Shown piece after piece: positions 57,127 to 64,000 of a stretch of 64,000 nucleotides of DNA (position 1 is its first letter; each line of letters begins with the position of its first letter). Source of the stretch: CAWGJF01 sp963822905 (GTDB lineage: Bacteria; Bacteroidota; Ignavibacteria; Ignavibacteriales; Ignavibacteriaceae); contig CAWGJF010000002.1 in NCBI GenBank assembly GCA_963822905.1, forward strand, positions 124,001 to 188,000, in the 5' to 3' direction. The position numbers and the translations under genes were made by a program. The notes under the pieces were generated by a model. It did no database searches, had not been told where the DNA came from, and worked only from the letters and a program-made list of their open reading frames with translations.

Positions 57127-57768
57127 TCAGGTACGTAAAAATTTTTTCAGTTCTTCAACTGAATTAAAATAATAATCACTCTGCATAGCTTTTACTTTCT
57201 CAGCAGCATAACTATCCCACAGAACTGAAGCTATTTTTACTCCTGCACTTTTTGCAGCTTTAACATCACCAACGGCATCGCCGATCATTAGCACTCTTTC
57301 TTTGTCCAAATTAAATTTCTCAACAAACTTTAGTATTCCGTCAGGTGCAGGTTTCTGGTTTTCTACATCATCGCCTGTAACAATCAGATCAAAATATTTA
57401 TCAATTCCGAGTTTGGTAAGAGTAATCATAGAAGATTCTCTTCCTTTTCCCGTAAAAATTCCGAGCGGATAATTTTTCTTTTTTAGTTCAATAAGAATTT
57501 CTTTTAAACCCGGGTAAATGTCTGCCATAAAGTGATTATCGCTATAGAATTTGTAATAATCTTTTCCTACTTCCAGATGTTTTTCGCCAAAAAGCTTTTG
57601 AAATATTTGTCCTTCAGTCGGTCCAAATAATCCAATTATTTCTTCCTCCGAAAATGGTCTGTTCAAATACTTTTTAGTTATGAAATTGAAAGAATCAAAA
57701 ATTAATTGATTTGTGGAAGTTAGTGTTCCATCAATATCGAAAATGAATCCATCGAATTGGTTGTGCAT
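57127..57768 (-). CDS. HAD-superfamily phosphatase (phosphoglycolate phosphatase-like)
   Basis: 213 residues, usual length for Gph-like HAD enzymes: FIFDIDGTLT (nucleophile Asp), a cap helix region, YPLGIFTGKGRESS (motif II, Thr), and VLMIGDAVGDVKAAKSAG (motif IV Asp pair). It dephosphorylates small phosphate esters; the exact substrate is not resolved. It is oriented against the preceding lipoprotein gene, ten bases apart, so the two genes are convergent. Confidence 0.87.
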   Translation of the reverse strand: MHNQFDGFIFDIDGTLTSTNQLIFDSFNFITKKYLNRPFSEEEIIGLFGPTEGQIFQKLFGEKHLEVGKDYYKFYSDNHFMADIYPGLKEILIELKKKNYPLGIFTGKGRESSMITLTKLGIDKYFDLIVTGDDVENQKPAPDGILKFVEKFNLDKERVLMIGDAVGDVKAAKSAGVKIASVLWDSYAAEKVKAMQSDYYFNSVEELKKFLRT

Positions 57769-58011
57769 AAGTTTTAGAGGAATAGGAATATTTATTTGAG
57801 ATGTAAAGTTAGCTATTCTTAACGAAGCGAAGAAAAATTTGTTTTTGTTGAATTCAACAATATTAATTCAGGGTAAATAACAATTTCTTGATTGAAAAAC
57901 GCAACATTCATATGTTTGCATCCGTCTAATCACATTTATCCTGTATTGCATCGTTAAGCGGGATGAAATTCCTTAAATTTATCAACTAAATAATAATTTA
58001 AGAGGTTCATT

Positions 58012-58995
58012 GTGGATATTGCCCAGTTAAATGAAAAGATAAAAAATGAAAGTGCGTTTATAGATCTGCTTTTCTCAGAGATCAACAAAGTAATTGTCGG
58101 GCAGAAAGATATGGTTGAAAGGCTGGTTGTTGGACTGCTCGGTAATGGTCATGTACTGCTTGAAGGTGTGCCCGGACTTGCGAAGACGCTTGCAATAAAA
58201 ACTCTCGCTTCAGCAATGAAAGCAAAATTTCAACGAATCCAGTTTACACCTGATCTTCTTCCTGCGGATTTAGTCGGTACTCAAATTTATAATCAGAAAG
58301 ATGGAAAGTTTTTTATAAGAAAAGGACCGCTTTTCTCTAACTTTATACTTGCCGATGAAATTAACCGTGCTCCTGCAAAAGTACAAAGTGCTTTGCTTGA
58401 AGCTATGCAGGAAAGACAGGTTACAATTGGTGAGGAAACATTTAAACTGGAAGAACCTTTCCTTGTACTTGCCACACAAAACCCAATCGAACAGGAAGGA
58501 ACTTATCCTTTACCAGAAGCACAGGTCGACAGGTTTATGCTCAAGGTTAAAATAACTTATCCTGAAAGAAAAGAAGAGCTTGTGATAATGCGGAGAAACA
58601 TAAATGAAACTATGCCCGAACCGAATGCAGTTGTTTCTGTGGAAGATATTTTGAAAGGAAGACAACTTGTCCACGATGTTTACATTGATGAAAAAATAGA
58701 GAAGTATATTCTTGATATAGTTTTTGCAACAAGGAAACCAAAACAATTCGGACTTGATAAACTAACTGACTTAATCGGTTATGGTGCTTCACCAAGAGCG
58801 TCAATAAATCTTGCTCTCGGTTCAAAAGCAATGGCATTTATTAAAAGGAGAGGATATGTAATTCCCGAAGATGTTAGAGCAATTTGTTATGATGTAATGA
58901 GACACCGTGTTGCTGTAACTTATGAAGCCGAAGCAGAAGAGATAACCTCTGAAACAATCATTAGTGAAATATTAAATAAGATTGAAGTTCCATAA
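58012..58995 (+). CDS. moxR: MoxR-family AAA+ ATPase
   Basis: 327 residues starting at GTG (AGAGG upstream). ATPase that acts as a chaperone: Walker A GVPGLAKTLAIK, Walker B LADEINRAPAKVQSALLEAM, sensor ATQNPIEQEGTYPLPEAQ, arginine and lid features of the MoxR group (GYGASPRASINLALGSKA). First gene of the seven-gene moxR-bat operon; it usually activates the VWA proteins encoded after it. Confidence 0.95.
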   Translation: MDIAQLNEKIKNESAFIDLLFSEINKVIVGQKDMVERLVVGLLGNGHVLLEGVPGLAKTLAIKTLASAMKAKFQRIQFTPDLLPADLVGTQIYNQKDGKFFIRKGPLFSNFILADEINRAPAKVQSALLEAMQERQVTIGEETFKLEEPFLVLATQNPIEQEGTYPLPEAQVDRFMLKVKITYPERKEELVIMRRNINETMPEPNAVVSVEDILKGRQLVHDVYIDEKIEKYILDIVFATRKPKQFGLDKLTDLIGYGASPRASINLALGSKAMAFIKRRGYVIPEDVRAICYDVMRHRVAVTYEAEAEEITSETIISEILNKIEVP

Positions 58996-58997
58996 AA

Positions 58998-59873
58998 ATG
59001 TTAACCAAAGAATTACTTAAACAAGTTAGACAAATTGAAATAAGAACCAAAGGACTTGTGAACCAGGTTTTTTCCGGTGAATACCATTCTGTTTTTAAAG
59101 GAAGAGGAATGGAGTTTTCCGAAGTCCGTGAATACCAGTTTGGTGATGATATAAGAAACATTGACTGGAATGTTACTGCTAGATTCGGACATCCGTACAT
59201 AAAGGTTTTCGAAGAAGAACGCGAACTTACTGTAATGCTTCTTGTTGATTTAAGCGGTTCACAGATGTTTGGTTCTTTATCAAAAACAAAGCAGAGAGTT
59301 GCTGCTGAACTAAGTGCAATTCTGGCTTTTTCTGCATTGAAGAATAACGATAAAGTAGGATTGATTTTATTTACAGATAAAGTTGAAAAGTTTGTCCCCC
59401 CGAGAAAAGGAAATGCTCACGTTTTAAGAATAATTCGTGAAGTTCTTTCATTCAAACCCGAAGGAAACCAGACAAATATTAAAACTGCACTCGAGTATAT
59501 GAACGGTGCAATAAAAAAGAAATCGATTGTTTTTCTTCTTTCAGATTTTATGGACGAAGGTTATGAGAAAATTCTCAGGATTGTCGGAAGGAAACATGAT
59601 CTTATCGGAATTGTACTCGATGACAGACGTGAATCAGAAATTCCAAAACTCGGGCTTATGAAATTTGTTGATGCCGAAACTAACGAAGAAAGATGGATTG
59701 ATACAAGCAGCAGCACTGTTCAGAAAGTTTTAAAAACCAGGAGGAAAGAATTACTTAGTAAAAGGAAAACAATTTTTGTTTCAAGCAGACTGGATAGTAT
59801 CCGGGTTACAACAGGAGAAAATATAATTGCTCCACTTGTACAATTTTTCAAAATGCGCGAGAGAAGATGGTAA
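58998..59873 (+). CDS. DUF58 domain protein (BatA-family accessory)
   Basis: 291 residues: KGRGMEFSEVREYQFGDDIR and IDWNVTARFGHPYIKVFEE, the DUF58 signature, followed by a VWA-like fold with LLVDLSGSQMFG. It begins two bases after moxR, so translation is coupled. MoxR-DUF58 pairs are thought to be co-chaperones in metal or complex maturation. It overlaps the next gene by seven bases. Confidence 0.93.
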   Translation: MLTKELLKQVRQIEIRTKGLVNQVFSGEYHSVFKGRGMEFSEVREYQFGDDIRNIDWNVTARFGHPYIKVFEEERELTVMLLVDLSGSQMFGSLSKTKQRVAAELSAILAFSALKNNDKVGLILFTDKVEKFVPPRKGNAHVLRIIREVLSFKPEGNQTNIKTALEYMNGAIKKKSIVFLLSDFMDEGYEKILRIVGRKHDLIGIVLDDRRESEIPKLGLMKFVDAETNEERWIDTSSSTVQKVLKTRRKELLSKRKTIFVSSRLDSIRVTTGENIIAPLVQFFKMRERRW

Positions 59874-60817
59874 AAAATTTTCTCATCACTCTTGCAATAT
59901 TATTAATTTGTTCTGTTTCTATTCTTGCCCAGGAGTTAAGAATTCTCGCTTCGGTGGATTCAAGCGATTATTTAGTTGGCGACTATATTAATTATACAAT
60001 TGAAGTGAGATCACCGGATGAGCTGCAAATTCAGACCCCAGCTGTTACTGACAGCATAAAAAAGCTTGAGCTAATTAAATTGAATGAACCTGTAAAACTG
60101 AAAGATGAATCAACAAACATAACACGTTTCAGTTATATATTTTCATTTTATGATTCATCAGAAATAACAATTCCGGCAATATCAGTTAAGTATAAATCTA
60201 AGACGGATTCAGTTTATAAATCATCACTAACAAATCCGGTTGCGTTTACAGTTCATACAGTAAAAGTAAATCACCAGGAAGATATTAAAGATGTCAAAGA
60301 ACCAATAACAATACCGTTCGACTGGAAATTCTGGATAATATTTACACTGATTTTCCTGATTCTGCTTGCTGTGGCTTTATATTTCTACAGAAGATATAAA
60401 CTAAAAAAACTTCAGCATCCGGTTGTGAAGAAAGTTGTTAAAATCCCGATTCATGTAGCGGCACTTGCACAACTTGCAAACCTTGAAAATGAAAAATTGT
60501 GGCAGAACGGAAAAGTAAAAGAATATCATTCCAGAATTACGGAAATTATACGTGATTATTTTTCAAAAAGATTTGAACTGCCTGCTCTTGAGTTGACAAC
60601 CTCAGAATCATTGCTGCAATTGGAACAAGTTAGAGAAGCAAGAAATGTTGTACAGATTACCGGGGAGTTTCTAAACAATGCAGACATGGTAAAATTTGCA
60701 AAGTATCTGCCATTAGATTCAATTAACCAGGAAATGATGAAACAGGCAAGAGAAATTATTCAAAAAACTATTCCCTTTGAAAGAGAAAAGCCCCGGGAGG
60801 TTGTTGAAAATGTTTAA
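59867..60817 (+). CDS. Bat-operon membrane protein, DUF4381-like, with TM segment
   Basis: 316 residues: signal peptide (1-21, ends SILAQ), periplasmic beta domain (about 25-140), membrane segment about 150-172 (WIIFTLIFLILLAVALYFY) and a cytoplasmic tail with HSRITEIIRDYFSKRFELP and TTSESLLQLEQVREARN. Its place between DUF58 and batA is where other bat operons hold such a membrane anchor protein. Overlaps both neighbours. Confidence 0.8.
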   Translation: MVKNFLITLAILLICSVSILAQELRILASVDSSDYLVGDYINYTIEVRSPDELQIQTPAVTDSIKKLELIKLNEPVKLKDESTNITRFSYIFSFYDSSEITIPAISVKYKSKTDSVYKSSLTNPVAFTVHTVKVNHQEDIKDVKEPITIPFDWKFWIIFTLIFLILLAVALYFYRRYKLKKLQHPVVKKVVKIPIHVAALAQLANLENEKLWQNGKVKEYHSRITEIIRDYFSKRFELPALELTTSESLLQLEQVREARNVVQITGEFLNNADMVKFAKYLPLDSINQEMMKQAREIIQKTIPFEREKPREVVENV

Positions 60818-61805
60818 GGGAATTACATTTGCTGCACCATGGGTTTTATATTTTTTATTAATTATACCCCTACTTATTGGCTGGTATATCTGGCGTGGAA
60901 GAAAATCACAATCTTCCGTGACATACTCTTCATTACAAATTTTTAAGAATGCTCCTTCTACTATCAGGGAAAGACTTCGACATTTTCCTATGACTTTAAG
61001 AATGGCAGCTATTGCATTATTAATTATTGCACTTGCCAGACCGCAAAGTTTTACTTCAGGTGAAAATGTTTCAACTGAAGGAATTGATATTGCTATGGTG
61101 CTTGATATTTCAAGCAGTATGCTGGCTGAAGATTTAAAACCGAACAGGCTTGAAGCTGCAAAAAATGTAATAAATGATTTTATTGAAGGAAGGGTTTCCG
61201 ACAGGATAGGTCTGGTAATATTTGCCAGGGATGCCTTTACTCAATGCCCTTTAACAGTTGATTATTCTGTTCTGCGTAACCTTCTTCTGGATATTAAAAG
61301 TGGAATGATTGAGGACGGGACTGCAATCGGCAATGCGCTTGCTAACGGTGTTAACAGGCTAAAAGATAGTGATGCAAAAAGCAGGATTATAATTTTACTA
61401 ACAGATGGCGTAAATAATAGCGGCGAGATTGATCCTGTTTCTGCTGCGGAGATTGCTAAAACTTACGGAATCAGAGTATATACAATTGGAGTTGGAACAA
61501 GAGGTGAAGCTCCTTACGCTGTTCAAACTCCATTTGGAACACGATACCAGATGGTCCCGGTTGAAATAGACGAAGATGTTTTGAAAAATCTTTCAAAAAT
61601 TACTGACGGTGAATATTTTAGAGCAACAAATAACCAAACATTAAAAGAGATTTATGAAAAAATTGATAAGCTGGAAAAATCAAAAATTGAAATTACATCT
61701 TACCGGAATGCCAGCGAAAAATATTATGGCTGGCTAGGTTGGGGAGTAATTTTACTGCTGTTAGAATTAATATTATCAAAAACTTTATTAAGAAAGCTTC
61801 CTTAA
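60810..61805 (+). CDS. batA: BatA-type VWA membrane protein
   Basis: 331 residues from ATG 60810, chosen because GGGAGG lies just before it; an in-frame ATG at 60777 is inside the previous gene. N-terminal hydrophobic segment, then an integral-membrane N-terminal block and a VWA domain with MIDAS VLDISSSMLAEDLKPNR, DRIGLVIFARDAFTQCPLT and DGTAIGNALANGVNRL. C-terminal membrane segment about 308-325 (GWGVILLLLELILS). It overlaps the previous stop by eight bases. Confidence 0.93.
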   Translation: MFKGITFAAPWVLYFLLIIPLLIGWYIWRGRKSQSSVTYSSLQIFKNAPSTIRERLRHFPMTLRMAAIALLIIALARPQSFTSGENVSTEGIDIAMVLDISSSMLAEDLKPNRLEAAKNVINDFIEGRVSDRIGLVIFARDAFTQCPLTVDYSVLRNLLLDIKSGMIEDGTAIGNALANGVNRLKDSDAKSRIIILLTDGVNNSGEIDPVSAAEIAKTYGIRVYTIGVGTRGEAPYAVQTPFGTRYQMVPVEIDEDVLKNLSKITDGEYFRATNNQTLKEIYEKIDKLEKSKIEITSYRNASEKYYGWLGWGVILLLLELILSKTLLRKLP

Positions 61806-61809
61806 GCCT

Positions 61810-62847
61810 ATGTTCAGATTTGCAAATCCTGAATATCTTTATGCGCTTTATACATTGCCGGTTTTATTTGCTGGATTCTGGTTTCTTTTAAAGTACCGTA
61901 AAAGACTTCTTGCAAAATTTGCTGATTCAGAATTGCAACGTGAAATAATTCCATCTGCAAGTACGTTTAAGCATTGGATAAAATTTTCTGTTCTTATCGT
62001 TGTTTTAGCATGTCTGATTCTTGCAGCAGCAAATCCACAGGTTGGAACAAAACTTCAGGAAGTCAAGCAAACTGGCATTGATGTTTTCATTCTTCTTGAC
62101 GTTTCAAACAGCATGATGGCAGAGGATATAAAACCTAACAGGCTTGAAAAAGCTCGGAACCAGATTTCAAATCTTATTAATAAATTAAGAGGCGACCGGA
62201 TTGGATTAATAATTTTTGCCGGTGACGCATACATCCAATTTCCGCTAACAACAGATTATTCTGCTGCTAATTTATTTTTGAATGCTGTTGATGTTAATTC
62301 AGTCCCTTCTCAGGGAACTGCTATTGCAGCAGCAATTAAACTGGCATTGAAGTCATTCCAGGAAGAAACAACTGATAAAGCTTTAATAATCATAACTGAT
62401 GGCGAGGATCACGAGGGAAGTTTAGATGATGCTGTTAGTGAAGCTGTAGCTAAAAATGTGAAAATATATACCGTTGGACTCGGTTCAACTGCTGGCGTTC
62501 CGATCCCGATTTACAGCAGAGGACAATTAGTCGGGTTTAAAAAAGATGAATCCGGTAATACAGTTCTTACAAAACTTGATGAGGAAACACTAGTACGGAT
62601 TGCCAAAGATGGAAATGGGAAATATTACAGCGGGAACAATTATGAGGATTATCTCGACAAAATATATTCGGAGCTATCAGAATTGAAACAGGCAGAATTT
62701 GGAGTAAAAAAAGTGACTGATTACGAAGATCGTTTTTATTATTTTCTAATTCCGGCAATATTATTATTGATAATTGAATTTTTTATACCGGAGAAAAAAT
62801 CGCCTTTATATGCAAGAATAAACAGAAAGTTGGGATTGGAACAATGA
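61810..62847 (+). CDS. batB: BatB-type VWA membrane protein
   Basis: 345 residues, paralogue of BatA: FANPEYLYALYTLPVLFAGF at the start, MIDAS LLDVSNSMMAEDIKPNRLEK, RGDRIGLIIFAGDAYIQFP and TAIAAAIKLALKSF, ending with a membrane anchor (FLIPAILLLIIEFFI). VWA proteins bind metal and partner with MoxR. It overlaps batC by four bases (ATGA). Confidence 0.93.
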   Translation: MFRFANPEYLYALYTLPVLFAGFWFLLKYRKRLLAKFADSELQREIIPSASTFKHWIKFSVLIVVLACLILAAANPQVGTKLQEVKQTGIDVFILLDVSNSMMAEDIKPNRLEKARNQISNLINKLRGDRIGLIIFAGDAYIQFPLTTDYSAANLFLNAVDVNSVPSQGTAIAAAIKLALKSFQEETTDKALIIITDGEDHEGSLDDAVSEAVAKNVKIYTVGLGSTAGVPIPIYSRGQLVGFKKDESGNTVLTKLDEETLVRIAKDGNGKYYSGNNYEDYLDKIYSELSELKQAEFGVKKVTDYEDRFYYFLIPAILLLIIEFFIPEKKSPLYARINRKLGLEQ

Positions 62848-63590
62848 AAATTTTAACAATACTATTTTTAACAGGAATTTTATTCCAGGTTACAATATTT
62901 GCTCAATCTACCCGGAGTTTGGTGAACGATGGAGTTGAATTATATAATGGCAAAAAGTTTTCCGATGCAGAAGTAAATTTTAAAAAAGGATCTGAAGTAT
63001 CGCCAGAAAATTTTGAATCAAAATTTAATCTCGGAGATGCATATTATAAACAAAAAAGATATGATGAATCGATTAAATCTTTTGAGTCGGCTTTAACTTC
63101 TGCAAAGAATGATAAAGAGAGAGCAAAAATTCATTACAATGTTGGTAATTCATATTTAAAATCACAAAAGCTTGACCAGGCTATTGCATCTTATAAACAA
63201 TCTTTAAAGCTTAATCCAAATGATGAAGAAGTAAAATATAATTTGTCATATGCATTATCGCAGAAAAATCAGAAGGATAATCAGAAGAATAAAGATAAAG
63301 ACAAGAATAACCAGAACAAGGATCAGAATAAAGATAAAGATCAAAACAAAGATCAGAATAAGGATCAGAAGCAGAACCAGAACAAAGATCAGCAAAAAGA
63401 TCAGCAGCAAGATCAGAAGAAGAAAGATCAGCAACAAAAACAGCAGCAAGCACAACAGCAGAAAGAACAAAAAATTTCAAAAGAAGAAGCTGAACGAATA
63501 CTGAATGCACTTAAAAACAATGAAAAAGATTTACAAAAGCAGCTAAGAAGAATAAAAGGTAAGAGAGTTAAAACTGATAAAGATTGGTAA
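62844..63590 (+). CDS. batC: BatC TPR protein with Lys/Gln/Asn/Asp-rich tail
   Basis: 248 residues: signal peptide (ends IFAQ), TPR repeats in the first 130 residues (VNFKKGSEVSPENFESKFNL, NVGNSYLKSQKLDQAIASYK) and a very low-complexity stretch of QKDNQKNKDKD-type repeats (about 148-208) followed by a charged end. The tail is repetitive at the DNA level (GATCAGAA), so assembly and length differences there should be expected. It is the usual third member of bat operons. Confidence 0.9.
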   Translation: MKILTILFLTGILFQVTIFAQSTRSLVNDGVELYNGKKFSDAEVNFKKGSEVSPENFESKFNLGDAYYKQKRYDESIKSFESALTSAKNDKERAKIHYNVGNSYLKSQKLDQAIASYKQSLKLNPNDEEVKYNLSYALSQKNQKDNQKNKDKDKNNQNKDQNKDKDQNKDQNKDQKQNQNKDQQKDQQQDQKKKDQQQKQQQAQQQKEQKISKEEAERILNALKNNEKDLQKQLRRIKGKRVKTDKDW

Positions 63591-63647
63591 TAATCAACAT
63601 AAAATTATAAAGTATAAAGTTAAAAGTGTTTTGTTAAGAATATTAAA

Positions 63648-64000
63648 ATGAAATCATCATTCGTAAAAATATTAGTCATTGTTTTTGCTATCTTTCAATA
63701 CAATAGTATTGCACAAACATTTACTGCTAGTGTTGATAATACTACAGTTTCTAATGATGAACCATTCCAGGTGAGTTTTACTTTTTCCGGGAAGAACATT
63801 AATAATATTGGAGACTTTACAGCTCCAAGTTTTTCTGACTTTTATATTTCTTCCGGACCGAATCAATCAACCAGCATGCAGTTCATTAATGGTGTAAGTT
63901 CTGCGTCTGTTTCTTATTCTTATGTTTTGCAGGCAAAAGCTGTTGGTACCTTCGAAATTGGAAAAGCAAGTATCGAGTATGATGGAAAATCTTACGAAAC
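63648..64000 (+). CDS. batD: BatD, 5' part (cut by window end)
   Basis: ATG 63648 opens a frame to the end of the window: signal peptide MKSSFVKILVIVFAIFQYNS then a beta-domain start (FTASVDNTTVSNDEPFQVSF and GPNQSTSMQFINGV), typical of BatD, the large membrane anchor of the Bat complex. The normal length is 550-600 residues, so most lies beyond position 64000. It starts 57 bases after batC, probably in the same operon. Confidence 0.87.
   Translation, partial: MKSSFVKILVIVFAIFQYNSIAQTFTASVDNTTVSNDEPFQVSFTFSGKNINNIGDFTAPSFSDFYISSGPNQSTSMQFINGVSSASVSYSYVLQAKAVGTFEIGKASIEYDGKSYE

Noticed and set aside
63250..63510. Opposite-strand ORFs inside the batC tail
   Set aside because: They are shadows of the low-complexity AAG/CAG/GAT-rich tail and have no independent signals.

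Overview
The window is AT-rich DNA from a Gram-negative bacterium that looks like a member of the Ignavibacteria (Bacteroidota/Chlorobiota side of the FCB group). This is inferred from proteins ending in type IX secretion (T9SS) sorting domains with the NYPNPFNPSTTIQY signature, many Bacteroidota-type lipoproteins, a classical menaquinone pathway (menF, menD), a complete moxR-bat operon and a tricorn-like S41 peptidase. No rRNA, tRNA, CRISPR array or intact insertion sequence was recognised.

Layout. 1-3.9 kb (minus): rsgA-menF-menD, a tightly overlapping operon (ribosome GTPase plus menaquinone entry steps). 4.0-8.0 kb (minus): a FadL-like outer-membrane barrel, two low-complexity lipoproteins and a second barrel. 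8.2-19.3 kb (plus): an envelope and surface-polysaccharide cluster (TPR lipoprotein, DUF4292 lipoprotein, EnvC-like amidase activator, Wzx flippase, UDP-galactopyranose mutase, four glycosyltransferases, WecG/TagA-type transferase), running into a very large C25 (gingipain/PorU-like) peptidase with a C-terminal sorting domain (19.3-24.6 kb). 24.8-30.7 kb: small genes, including a divergent HxlR regulator/quinone-oxidoreductase pair with a palindromic operator. 31-46.7 kb: membrane and secreted proteins, a P-type proton ATPase with a HEAT-repeat partner, two GNAT/lipocalin-like genes, a DinB protein, a PEP-mutase-like lyase, an M3 peptidase and a methyltransferase. 46.7-52.6 kb: an accessory strip of short gene units separated by related non-coding repeats, including a TIR protein followed by a protein with a HEPN-type RX4H motif, a duplicated lipoprotein pair and a toxin-antitoxin pair. 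52.6-57.8 kb: tricorn-like peptidase, a retropepsin remnant, VOC protein, lipoprotein, HAD phosphatase. 58.0-64.0 kb: moxR-DUF58-(DUF4381-like)-batA-batB-batC-batD, cut by the window end.

Two features dominate the hunt. First, a family of composite, structured, dispersed intergenic repeats (pyrimidine-rich tract, a TACTAAGTTTAAAA block, a CCACCCAAGAAATA block, and a hairpin block with GGGCTGTCTTTTGGAGAGAC) sits before accessory genes between 29.6 and 48.5 kb and next to gene remnants, giving a cassette-like layout. Second, the TIR plus RX4H-protein pair inside that strip is a plausible two-gene anti-phage module.

Sequence quality matters here. The 14.4-24.6 kb stretch carries about twenty single-base frame disruptions although catalytic motifs are kept in all frames. 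menD, the TIR gene and the tricorn-like gene have one to three more. Several fall at homopolymers, so assembly or sequencing indels are the simplest explanation, and the entries marked pseudogene should be read as broken frames and not necessarily as dead genes.
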